From the NCBI GenBank assembly GCA_026225155.1, contig JAMFSG010000110.1, positions 1 through 10,982 on the forward strand: DNA of 10,982 bases. The letters run 5' to 3'. Under the pieces are notes generated by a model that had not been told where the DNA came from, made no database searches, and saw only the letters and a program-made list of their open reading frames with translations. This document shows positions 1 to 7,017 of the stretch, in pieces (position 1 is the first letter of the stretch; each line of letters opens with the position of its first letter). The position numbers and the translations under genes were made by a program. This stretch comes from Verrucomicrobiota bacterium. Lineage in GTDB: Bacteria > Verrucomicrobiota > Verrucomicrobiia > Limisphaerales > UBA11358.

Positions 1-641
1 CCCGGCCAGCGTTTCAAAAGTCCCGCCGGAAAACGTTCGTTGATGAGCAGTGAATTGAGCACGACCAAATCTTCGACGAGATGCCGCTGTTCGTGCAGCG
101 ATTCCAAATGCGCGCCGATGCGCGTGACTTTGCCGCTGGCGAGGATGATTTCAATTTCATTAACATGCTGGCCGGTCGTGCCGTAAAACGGCGTGTGCGC
201 GCCGGACGAATCATTCGCGATCATCCCGCCCAACGTCGCGCGTGAACTGGTCGCGACGTCGGGGCCGAAACAAAAACCTTCTGCGCGCAGAAAATTATTC
301 AGTTGATCCAGAATCACGCCTGCGCCGACGCGCACTGTTTGTTTCTCCTTATTGAAATCCCAGATCTGCCGGTTGTGCCGCGCGAAATCCATGATGATCC
401 CATCGCCGATTGCGCCGCCGCTCAAACCCGTTCCGCCACCGCGCGGCGTCACCGAGACGCCCGCTGCGAGCGAGGCGGAAATAATGGCCGAAGCTTCCTT
501 GGCTGTTTTAGGAAAAGCGACCGCCGCCGGCACGAGTTGGTAAGGGGACGCATCGGTTGCGTAAAGCTGTCGCGTGCGATTATCAAACGCGATCTCTCCG
601 TTCGTCGCGTTCAAGGCCGACATCTGTTGCGTGGACAACAT
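1..641 (-). CDS. FAD-binding oxidoreductase, GlcD/YdiJ-like (N-terminal part, runs off the window)
   Basis: About 213 residues are visible and the gene continues past base 1 without a stop. The opening LYATDASPYQ (26-35) followed by a proline-rich start of the FAD domain is typical of FAD-linked oxidases of the glycolate oxidase GlcD / D-lactate dehydrogenase / YdiJ group. The FAD pyrophosphate-binding motif is PRGGGTGLSGG (66-76). A second diagnostic block, GPDVATSSRATLGGMIAND, lies near 126-144. Such enzymes oxidise 2-hydroxy acids at the membrane or in the cytoplasm; long members add a C-terminal Fe-S/CCG domain, which is out of view here, so the substrate cannot be given. The ATG at 641 is the only start downstream of an in-frame TAG four codons upstream. 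No Shine-Dalgarno sequence is seen. The gene is divergent from trmB across a 126-base gap. Confidence 0.9.
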   Translation of the reverse strand, partial: MLSTQQMSALNATNGEIAFDNRTRQLYATDASPYQLVPAAVAFPKTAKEASAIISASLAAGVSVTPRGGGTGLSGGAIGDGIIMDFARHNRQIWDFNKEKQTVRVGAGVILDQLNNFLRAEGFCFGPDVATSSRATLGGMIANDSSGAHTPFYGTTGQHVNEIEIILASGKVTRIGAHLESLHEQRHLVEDLVVLNSLLINERFPAGLLKRWP

Positions 642-767
642 GGCTTCAAGCTATCGGCGTGACAGGCTGTTGACAATGGCATTAACAACGTCCGTAGCTT
701 TTGCTGAAATAAAACAGGCAGCCAATAGAATTGATTTTCCGGCGGTCTTTTTGTTTGATTACGGCGG

Positions 768-1397
768 ATGAATCTCCAAGAGCCATTGCCAGCACCCACC
801 GTTACCGCCGAAAATCTGATAGTCCAGTTTCGCACAATTCTGGAACCGTTGGCGCTCGCGGAAATTTTTTTGCAACCACAACCATTGGAGGTCGAGCTTG
901 GCTGCGGCGATGCTTCGTTTCTCGTCGAATATGCGCGGCGAAATCCTGGAAAAAATTTCATCGGCGTCGAGCGCTTGCTCGGTCGGCTGCAAAAATTGGA
1001 TCGCAAAGGCCGGCGCCTCGGATTGACGAACACGCGCGGCGTGCGCATCGAGTCCACGTATTTTTTGCAATATCTTTTGCCGGCGCATTCCACCGAAGCA
1101 TTGCATATTTATTTCCCCGATCCGTGGCCGAAGAAAAAACACCGCCGCCACCGGCTAATTAACGAACAATTTCCCACGCTCGCGCGCAATGTGCTTGCGC
1201 CCGGCGGCACGGTTTTTTTGCGCACGGACGACGCGGATTATTTCCAGCAGATGAACGAAGTTTTTGACGCGGCGAAGGAATTTGAACAAGTGAAAACGCC
1301 GGCGTCATTGGCGGAAATCACGACGGATTTTGAACGCGGTTTTAATGCGCAGGGAATTCCCACTTTGCGCGCGGCGTATAAAGTTTTGAATTCTTAA
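768..1397 (+). CDS. trmB: tRNA (guanine-N7-)-methyltransferase
   Basis: The 209-residue length suits TrmB, which uses S-adenosylmethionine to methylate G46 in the variable loop of many tRNAs in the cytoplasm. The SAM-binding motif ELGCGDASFL is at 43-52, with the ribose-contacting acidic residue in FIGVE (64-68). The family signature IYFPDPWPKKKHRRHRL is at 114-130. The C-terminal motif TDFERGFNAQG (186-196) carries the T-x-F-E pattern used in tRNA and substrate binding. The ATG at 768 overlaps a GGCGG stretch that is too close to act as a normal ribosome binding site. The last codons (VLNS and the stop) lie in an AT-rich heptamer repeat shared with the following intergenic region, so the C-terminus may have been reshaped by repeat DNA. 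The downstream neighbour is convergent. Confidence 0.96.
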   Translation: MNLQEPLPAPTVTAENLIVQFRTILEPLALAEIFLQPQPLEVELGCGDASFLVEYARRNPGKNFIGVERLLGRLQKLDRKGRRLGLTNTRGVRIESTYFLQYLLPAHSTEALHIYFPDPWPKKKHRRHRLINEQFPTLARNVLAPGGTVFLRTDDADYFQQMNEVFDAAKEFEQVKTPASLAEITTDFERGFNAQGIPTLRAAYKVLNS

Positions 1398-1471
1398 TTT
1401 TTAGTTTTGAGTTGAAGCGGTCGAAGTGCGAAACGGCTTAACAAAAATTCAAAATTGAAAATTAAAAACTA
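1388..1471. repeat. AT-rich heptamer tracts in inverted orientation between trmB and the YvlD-like gene
   Basis: On the plus strand 1444-1471 reads as four heptamers: AAAATTC, AAAATTG, AAAATTA, AAAACTA, that is AAAA plus three variable bases. On the minus strand 1408-1388 reads AAAACTA, AAAATTA, AGAATTC, so the two tracts are inverted copies separated by about 35 bases. The trmB stop codon (1395-1397) lies inside the left tract. The inverted copies could pair as a long AT-rich stem between two convergent genes and might serve as a weak bidirectional terminator, but the pairing is AU-rich and interrupted. Period and orientation are seen directly; the role is inference. Confidence 0.7.
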
Positions 1472-1474
1472 ATC

Positions 1475-1918
1475 TCACACGTCAATCACCGGGCCATTGC
1501 CGTCGTTTTTATTGTTTGGCGGCGGTGGACGACGTTGCACGGTGACGCGCGAATTGCCGGTCAGGACATTCAACGCAATGGAAATGATGCTGATGATCAG
1601 CGCCCCTAAAAACGCGTAGCCAAAACTGTCCACATAAAAACTGGGCCGGAGCAGATAGCCGACGAAATAAAGCAGCAGCGCATTGATGACGAACGTGAAC
1701 AGGCCGAGCGTGAAGATCAGCAGCGGCAGGGCGATGAGCATCAGGATCGGGCGGACGAAGGCGTTCAAGATTCCCAGCAACAGCGCGGCGAGCAGCAGGT
1801 CGGGTTTTTTTTCGCAATGAATATGGCCGTTCAAGATCATCACCGCCAGCGCGACCGCCAGCGTGTTGATGATCCAGCTTTGCACAAAGCGCAGAATTTT
1901 TTTGGTCCCCGGCTGCAT
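1475..1918 (-). CDS. Phage holin family protein (YvlD / Phage_holin_4_2 type), four-helix membrane protein
   Basis: This 147-residue protein is mostly hydrophobic, with likely membrane segments around 12-30, 39-56, 57-90 (probably one long or two short passes) and 98-120. The motif LNAFVRPILM (51-60) is the hallmark of the YvlD / mycobacterial four-TM holin superfamily, which is widespread in chromosomes with no prophage nearby. Despite the name, most chromosomal members have no shown holin activity; a role in the membrane or envelope is the safest statement. The C-terminal tail (122-147) is proline- and asparagine-rich, hydrophilic and probably cytoplasmic. A weak GGGAA lies before the ATG at 1918. 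The gene is convergent with trmB and divergent from the SMP-30-like gene across a 106-base gap. No phage genes are present in the window. Confidence 0.88.
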   Translation of the reverse strand: MQPGTKKILRFVQSWIINTLAVALAVMILNGHIHCEKKPDLLLAALLLGILNAFVRPILMLIALPLLIFTLGLFTFVINALLLYFVGYLLRPSFYVDSFGYAFLGALIISIISIALNVLTGNSRVTVQRRPPPPNNKNDGNGPVIDV

Positions 1919-2024
1919 AATTCGTTCCCAATCGGCGCTGGCAACTTGCTTTACTTTGGCGCGAAAAACAAGAAACGATTTTCCACTGGTGTTGCGGCGA
2001 CGTTCTCGTCAAATTCCTTCAATC

Positions 2025-2915
2025 ATGAAAATTATTTTCACCGCAATTTTCCTCGCCGCCGCGCTCGCCGTGTCCGCCGCTGGCAGCGTCATTGCGCCGG
2101 GTGCGAAATTGGAAAAACTCGCGGCTGATTTTGCCTTCACCGAAGGCGCGACGTGCGACAAAAATGGAAATGTTTTTTTCACCGACCAGCCGAATGACCG
2201 CATCATGGAATGGAGCGTGGATGGAAAGCTTTCCATTTTTTTACAACCGGCCGGTCGCGCGAACGGAATGGAATTTGATGCGCAGGGAAATCTCATCGCC
2301 TGCGCGGATGAACACAATCAACTTTGGTCAATTTCACCGGACAAAAAAATTTCCGTGCTCATCACCAATCTCGATGGCAAATATCTCAATGGCCCGAACG
2401 ATGTCTGGATTGCGCCAAACGGCGCAATGTATTTGAGCGATCCATTTTATCGCCGCAAATATTGGGATCACGACACGATGGCGTTGACGAACGAAGAGGT
2501 GCTTTATCTTGCGCCCGACCGGAAAACTTTGGCGCGCGTGACGGACGATCTGAAAAAACCGAATGGTATTACCGGTTCGCCCGACGGAAAAAATCTTTTT
2601 GTTTCCGACATCCGCGCCGGACAAACGTGGCGTTACGACATCCAGCCGGACGGTTCGCTGACGAACAAAACTTTTTTTTGCGCGCTTGGCTCGGACGGCA
2701 TGACGATTGACGCCGCCGGCGATTTATATTTGACCGGTCATGGTGTGACCGTTTTTGACAAGGCTGGAAAACAGATTGAGCACATTGACGTGAATGAAAC
2801 GTGGTCGGGCAATTTATGTTTTGGCGGCAAAGATCATCGCACGCTTTTTATCACGGCGAGCACGTCGCTTTATTCGATCCAGATGCGGGTCAAAGGTGCG
2901 AACGCGGCGAAATGA
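2025..2915 (+). CDS. Exported SMP-30/gluconolactonase/LRE-like six-bladed beta-propeller
   Basis: The 296-residue product starts with a signal peptide: MK, a hydrophobic run, then a small-residue cleavage region near AVSAAGS (15-21). The mature part fits the SMP-30/gluconolactonase family of calcium- or zinc-dependent lactonases. By comparison with human SMP30 the metal ligands would be E40 (FTEGAT), N180 (PNGITGSPDG) and D224 (SDGMTID), with N125 (NGPND) as the further active-site asparagine. Repeated D-x-x-G-N blade turns are seen at DKNGN, DAQGN and DAAGD. The likely reaction is hydrolysis of a sugar lactone or related ester in the periplasm; the substrate is unknown. The ATG at 2025 is preferred over an in-frame GTG at 1863, because only the former puts the signal peptide at the N-terminus and avoids overlapping the YvlD-like gene. 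Confidence 0.9.
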   Translation: MKIIFTAIFLAAALAVSAAGSVIAPGAKLEKLAADFAFTEGATCDKNGNVFFTDQPNDRIMEWSVDGKLSIFLQPAGRANGMEFDAQGNLIACADEHNQLWSISPDKKISVLITNLDGKYLNGPNDVWIAPNGAMYLSDPFYRRKYWDHDTMALTNEEVLYLAPDRKTLARVTDDLKKPNGITGSPDGKNLFVSDIRAGQTWRYDIQPDGSLTNKTFFCALGSDGMTIDAAGDLYLTGHGVTVFDKAGKQIEHIDVNETWSGNLCFGGKDHRTLFITASTSLYSIQMRVKGANAAK

Positions 2916-3003
2916 CGTTCCCGCGCAGGTGGGCGGCTAAAAAATTTGCCCTGTGCTACCGGTTGTGGCATTCTAATTCCGTAGAAATTTAATTTTATAT
3001 TTT

Positions 3004-3348
3004 ATGAGCCAACCAAAAATTGTTGCCTATCTGAAACCGAGTTGCGGCTGGAGCCAGGGCGTCCGCGCTGTGCTGCGCAAATACGACCTGCCGTTCGAGG
3101 ACCGTGACATCATCAACGACCCGTTGCAACGTCAGGAAATGATCGAGAAAAGCGGCCAGATGTTAAGCCCGTGCGTCGAGATCAATGGCAAAATGTTGCC
3201 CGACATCAGCGGTGAAGAAGTCGAAACGTGGATGCTCGCGAACAATATCGTTTCGCAGAACCATCGCACGCCGGACGCGCCGATCAACCAGCCGTGCGCG
3301 CACGAAATGCCACAAAGCGCGCCGTTGAATTTCGCCGTGCGCCGATAA
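3004..3348 (+). CDS. Glutaredoxin-like protein with CGWS active site
   Basis: This 114-residue thioredoxin-fold protein has a glutaredoxin layout: first strand IVAYL (6-10), active site C14-G-W-S17, a helix, and a cis-proline loop S55-P56-C57 followed by VEINGKMLPDISGEEVE, where GEEVE replaces the usual glutathione-contacting GG-x-DD region. Only the N-terminal active-site cysteine is kept, so a monothiol mechanism or an Fe-S/glutathione role is possible. A cysteine directly after the cis-proline (C57) and another in the tail (C98) are unusual and could be resolving cysteines. Residues past about 82 form a polar tail absent from short glutaredoxins. The leader is AT-rich with no ribosome binding site. 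The gene is followed by a BIME-like repeat and an intrinsic terminator, so transcription probably ends before the next gene. Confidence 0.85.
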   Translation: MSQPKIVAYLKPSCGWSQGVRAVLRKYDLPFEDRDIINDPLQRQEMIEKSGQMLSPCVEINGKMLPDISGEEVETWMLANNIVSQNHRTPDAPINQPCAHEMPQSAPLNFAVRR

Positions 3349-3351
3349 ATC

Positions 3352-3408
3352 TGTAGCGGCGCTCTGTGAGCGTTGCGAAAATTCCGACGGTCACAGACCG
3401 CCGTTACA
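3352..3408. repeat. REP/BIME-like paired hairpin element
   Basis: Two 24-base arms (3352-3375 and 3385-3408) are inverted copies with 20 of 24 positions matching, separated by 9 bases. Each arm is also self-complementary: CGCTC-TGT-GAGCG on the left and CGGTC-ACA-GACCG on the right. Two of the four differences between the arms are a matched C/G swap that keeps each mini-hairpin paired. The element starts 4 bases after the glutaredoxin stop codon. It resembles dispersed elements I recall from Pedosphaera-type genomes, but copy number cannot be judged from one window. Confidence 0.75.
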
Positions 3409-3411
3409 AAG

Positions 3412-3447
3412 AGCCGCGTGGAATTATCCGCGCGGCTTGTTTGCTTT
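3412..3447 (+). terminator. Intrinsic terminator after the glutaredoxin-like gene
   Basis: An 11-base-pair stem (3412-3422 with 3427-3437, one G-U wobble) closes a four-base ATTA loop. The lower stem is GC-rich (AGCCGCG with CGCGGCT). It is followed by a T-rich tail, TTGTTTGCTTT. The position, 63 bases past the stop codon and about 60 bases ahead of the next coding region, fits Rho-independent termination. Confidence 0.75.
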
Positions 3448-3510
3448 CAATACAGTGACGAAATCGCATTTGCCGCTTGAAAGCGGGCAGCGTGTTTGCA
3501 CAATCGTGCC

Positions 3511-5922
3511 ATGGTTTTCACAAAATCGTTGCGAACCGCATTTTCAGGAGGCGATTCAATTTTCAATTTTTCCGCGCGCCAGATTTTTTTGTCCGCGCTG
3601 ATTTTGTTTTTCTACACCAGCGCGCGCGCCGATGAAACCAATTGGTGGCCGACCGCGACGGAACAGGCGCTGTCGCAAGCGGGAACCAATCGCGTCCAAC
3701 TTGTCGCGGCTTTGGAAAAAACACCGGTCGGGCATCGCAACGAAATCCAATTTCTCATCGAGAACGCGCCGCAAGTTGATCTGCAAACGCTGTCCGCCGA
3801 TTTTCTGTTGGACGACATCCAGCAGGCGAATGATGCTTTTGAAAATGTTCCGTGGCACGACCAGATTCCGCCGGATATTTTTCTGAATGAAATTTTGCCC
3901 TACGCCAACGTCACGGAAACGCGCGAGGAATGGCGGACGCAGTTGCGCGAAAAATGCTGGCCGTTGGTGAAAGATTGCGCGAAGCCGGGCGAAGCTGCGC
4001 AACGCCTCAACGAAAAGATTTACAAAATTTTCAATGTGCATTATTCCACTGCGCGCAAACGGGCGGATCAGAGTCCCAGCGAATCCATGGCGAGCGGTTT
4101 GGCGAGTTGCACCGGGCTTTCGATTTTACTGATTGATGCGTGTCGTTCCGTTTGTGTTCCCGCGCGGCTTGCCGGCACGCCGATGTGGTGGGACATGCGC
4201 GGCAATCATACGTGGGTCGAAGTTTGGGACGACGGCTGGCATTTTGTCGGCGCGTCCGAGCCGGATGCGAAAGGTCTCGACCACGCGTGGTTTGAACACG
4301 ACGCGTCGCTCGCCACGGCCAGCGATCCGTTGCACGCGATCTACGCGGCGAGTTTCAAAAAAACCGGCCACGCGTTTCAAATGGATTGGGCGCCGGACAC
4401 GAATTGGGTCAGCGCCGTCAACGTCACCGCGCGTTATGTGCCGAAACAAGTTGTCGTCGCGCCCGGAAAACTTCGCCTGTTCGTGCGAGTTGTCGGCGCA
4501 GAAAGTGGTCATCGTCTCGCCGCAAAAATCGTCGTGAACAATGTCACGAACGCGGCGGATTTATTTGAAGGCGTGAGCAAAGACGAATCTGCGGACATGA
4601 ACAACGTGCTCGTGTTCGAGATTCCGGATCGCGGCGTTTATCAGATTTGCGCGACGCTGGGTAATCAAACGGCGAAACAAATTTTTATCCCGAACACGAA
4701 TTCGCAATCGGTGGTCACGTTGGCGTTGACCGAATTCAAACCGCTGAAATCGCGCGATGAAGCCAAATTAAAAACGGTGCTGACGGAATTTTTTACTGTC
4801 TCCGCCGCGAAACAAACTAAATGGAAATTTTCCAGCCGGCTCGAAAAATTATTGCGCGAAAACGAACCGGCGGTTCGTCAAGCCGCGTGGGAAGTTTTCA
4901 AAGCCGCGCCGGTTCACGGAATTTTGGAAACGAATTACGCCGCGCACGAAACGCGTTTTGAAAATTACACCAGCCCTTACACGATCAAATATGTCGGCAC
5001 GCGTCCGACGAACGGCTGGGCGCTGTTCATCGCGATGCACGGCGGCGGCGGCACGGAAAAAGAAGTCAACGACAGTCAGTGGAAAATCATGCAGACGCAT
5101 TACAAGGAACATCCCGAGGCGGGCGGCTACATTTATCTCGCGTTGCGCGCGCCGAACGACACTTGGAACGGTTTTTACGACGATTACGTTTATTCGCTCG
5201 TCGCGAATCTCGTGCATCAGTTTTTATTTTTCGGCGACGTGGACCCCGACAAAGTTTTCATCATGGGTTATTCGCACGGCGGTTACGGCGCGTTTGCCAT
5301 CGGGCCGAAGGAACCGGATTTGTTCGCGGCTATTCACGCGAGCGCGGGCGCGCCAACGGATGGCGAAACGGTCGCAAAAACTTTGCGCAATACGATTTTC
5401 ACCAGCATGGTCGGTGGATTAGACACAGCGTATGGCCGCTTGTGGCGCGATAAAAAATTTCAGGATGAAATCGCGCAATTGCGTGGCGATCGCATGGATA
5501 TTTTTCCCGTGACCGTGACGATTCCGGCCGGTGTCGAGCATCCAAATCTGCCGGACCGCGACAAGATCAAAGAGATGTATCCCGCCGTGCGCAATGCCGC
5601 GCCGCGCGAATTGACATGGCTGATGACGGACAAAGTCATCACGGATTTTTTCTGGCTGCACACGGATTCGCCCGCGAAGGAAAGCGAGATTGATGCGATC
5701 TGCCGCGACAATCAAATCACCGTGACGACAACGAACGTCGCGAACGCAACCGTTTTGCTCGACAGTCGTTTGATTGATTTTTCAAAACCAGTGACGTTGA
5801 ACGTGAACGGGAAAATGTCCACGCAAAAAATCCAGCCAAGTCTGCGGACGCTTTGCGAAACGATGCAACGCCGTGGCGATCCCGGTTTGACGTTCACGGC
5901 GGAATTGCCATTAAACTTTTGA
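3511..5922 (+). CDS. Exported transglutaminase-like / serine alpha/beta-hydrolase two-domain protein
   Basis: The 803-residue product, counted from the ATG at 3511, has an N-terminal membrane-targeting segment (IFLSALILFFYTSARA, about 25-40) consistent with export. A transglutaminase-like domain follows: the Cys-His-Asp triad is probably C200 (ASCTGLS), H233 (GNHTWVEVW) and D252 (GASEPD). A central beta-rich linker (about 310-400) joins it to a C-terminal alpha/beta-hydrolase resembling PHB-depolymerase or acyl-esterase folds, with oxyanion loop HGGGG (510-514), nucleophile S588 in GYSHGG, and candidate triad members D638 (GGLDTAYG) and H677 (GVEHPNLPD). Transglutaminase-like domains of this type usually act as proteases or amidases, so the protein may open a peptide or amide bond and an ester in one extracytoplasmic substrate; this is inference. 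An in-frame TTG at 3496 is a less likely start. A small hairpin (CCGCTT/AAGCGG, 3473-3486) lies in the leader. The stop codon abuts a large inverted repeat. Confidence 0.85.
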   Translation: MVFTKSLRTAFSGGDSIFNFSARQIFLSALILFFYTSARADETNWWPTATEQALSQAGTNRVQLVAALEKTPVGHRNEIQFLIENAPQVDLQTLSADFLLDDIQQANDAFENVPWHDQIPPDIFLNEILPYANVTETREEWRTQLREKCWPLVKDCAKPGEAAQRLNEKIYKIFNVHYSTARKRADQSPSESMASGLASCTGLSILLIDACRSVCVPARLAGTPMWWDMRGNHTWVEVWDDGWHFVGASEPDAKGLDHAWFEHDASLATASDPLHAIYAASFKKTGHAFQMDWAPDTNWVSAVNVTARYVPKQVVVAPGKLRLFVRVVGAESGHRLAAKIVVNNVTNAADLFEGVSKDESADMNNVLVFEIPDRGVYQICATLGNQTAKQIFIPNTNSQSVVTLALTEFKPLKSRDEAKLKTVLTEFFTVSAAKQTKWKFSSRLEKLLRENEPAVRQAAWEVFKAAPVHGILETNYAAHETRFENYTSPYTIKYVGTRPTNGWALFIAMHGGGGTEKEVNDSQWKIMQTHYKEHPEAGGYIYLALRAPNDTWNGFYDDYVYSLVANLVHQFLFFGDVDPDKVFIMGYSHGGYGAFAIGPKEPDLFAAIHASAGAPTDGETVAKTLRNTIFTSMVGGLDTAYGRLWRDKKFQDEIAQLRGDRMDIFPVTVTIPAGVEHPNLPDRDKIKEMYPAVRNAAPRELTWLMTDKVITDFFWLHTDSPAKESEIDAICRDNQITVTTTNVANATVLLDSRLIDFSKPVTLNVNGKMSTQKIQPSLRTLCETMQRRGDPGLTFTAELPLNF

Positions 5923-6073
5923 AACCACGGATGGACACAGATAAACACGGATAAAAGCATCCGCAGATTACGCTGATTTTCGCAGAAAAGATTCTGTAAA
6001 AAAATCTGTGCCAATCCGCGCAATCTGCGGACAAAGTTTTTTCATCCGTGTTTATCTGTGTCCATCCGTGGTT
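5923..6073. repeat. Nested inverted repeat with perfect 30-bp outer arms
   Basis: The outer arms 5923-5952 and 6044-6073 are perfect inverted copies over 30 bases; the core unit on the plus strand is CCACGGATGGACACAGAT. Nested inside, 5960-5978 and 6013-6031 are inverted copies matching at 17 of 19 positions (core TCCGCAGATT). The outer repeat begins at the base right after the hydrolase stop codon and ends 23 bases before the ATG of the CBM9-like gene. A transcript through it would fold into one long hairpin. I recall very similar sequences scattered through Verrucomicrobia, Planctomycetes and other genomes, without a known role. Confidence 0.9.
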
Positions 6074-6096
6074 AAAAATAATAAATTTACGCATTT

Positions 6097-6972
6097 ATGA
6101 TCCGCCTGTTATTTCTTCTTTTGCTGCCACTTTCTGCATTCGCGGACGACTGGAAATTTCCCGTTCCCGAAAATGAGATCGCGCACTACACGGCTTATCA
6201 CGTCAACGAGCCGATTCACATTGACGGAAAATTGGATGAAACCGCGTGGCAGCAAGCGCCGTTGTCGCCGCGTTTTGTGGACATCATCACCGGCCAGCCG
6301 ACGATTCACGCCAACCACGCGCAAGTTTTATGGGATGAGACGAATCTCTACGTCGCGTTCCGCTGTGAAGAACCGTTCTTGCACGCGAAATATACGACGA
6401 ACAATTCGCCGATTTATTACGACAACGACGAGGAAGTTTTTATCGCCGGGCGCGACGCGTATTACGAATTTGAGATCAACGGTTTCAACACGACTTACGA
6501 GGCGTTTTTCATCTGGGACGACGCATATGAAAAAGACGGCTACGCGCAGTCGCCTGAATTTGCACGCACGAATATGGTGCCGTTCAACGGCGTCGGTTTC
6601 ACGAATCATCCGCGCGGCGGACGATTGGGAAATTTCAACTGGCATTTTCCTGGCAAACAAACCGCCGTGTTTCTCGACGGCACGGTGAATGACGACCGCG
6701 ACCGCGATCGTGGCTGGACGGTTGAACTCGCGTTTCCGTGGGCGGGAATGAAAGAACTTGCGCGTGCGGATGGCCGCGCGTTTCCGCCGAAAGATGGTGA
6801 CGTGTGGCGCATGGATTTTTCACGTTTTAATTCTTACAAAGAAGCGCCGTCCGCGAAAGATTCCGGCGGCTGGTTCTGGACGCGCCACGGCGTTTGGGAT
6901 TCGCACATCCCGGAATTGTTCGCCTACATCAAATTTTCCACCAACGACGTCGGCGCGCTGAAATCGCCGTGA
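6097..6972 (+). CDS. Exported CBM9-like (carbohydrate-binding family 9-like) protein
   Basis: The 291-residue protein begins with a clear signal peptide (MIRLLFLLLLPLSAFA, 1-16). The rest is one CBM9-like beta-sandwich: opening motif IDGKLDETAWQQAP (42-55), then VLWDETNLYVAFRCEEP (77-93), YYEFEINGFNTTYEAF (122-137), WTVELAFPW (207-215) and the closing WRMDFSRF and IPELFAYIKF. In xylanases CBM9 binds sugar chain ends; stand-alone exported members are common in Verrucomicrobia and are annotated only as carbohydrate-binding. No catalytic domain is present. An acidic-basic stretch NDDRDRDRG (198-206) forms a polar loop. The leader holds the right arm of the inverted repeat and then an AT-rich stretch with no ribosome binding site. 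panC starts 45 bases downstream, so read-through is possible. Confidence 0.85.
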   Translation: MIRLLFLLLLPLSAFADDWKFPVPENEIAHYTAYHVNEPIHIDGKLDETAWQQAPLSPRFVDIITGQPTIHANHAQVLWDETNLYVAFRCEEPFLHAKYTTNNSPIYYDNDEEVFIAGRDAYYEFEINGFNTTYEAFFIWDDAYEKDGYAQSPEFARTNMVPFNGVGFTNHPRGGRLGNFNWHFPGKQTAVFLDGTVNDDRDRDRGWTVELAFPWAGMKELARADGRAFPPKDGDVWRMDFSRFNSYKEAPSAKDSGGWFWTRHGVWDSHIPELFAYIKFSTNDVGALKSP

Positions 6973-7017
6973 CGGTTTCGATTTGAATGCGCGTCGCTTC
7001 TGCGCAATCTTCTTTCC

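Noticed and set aside
642..767. Sigma-70-like promoter boxes (TTGACA at 670, TTGTCA on the other strand) between the divergent first two genes.
   Set aside because: No convincing -10 box lies at the right spacing on either strand, so the match is probably chance.
1475..1918. Prophage remnant, suggested by the holin family name.
   Set aside because: This family is common in ordinary bacterial chromosomes, and no other phage gene, integrase or attachment site is seen.
1863..2024. An N-terminal extension of the SMP-30-like protein from a GTG start.
   Set aside because: It would overlap the YvlD-like gene on the other strand and place the signal peptide 54 residues inside the protein.
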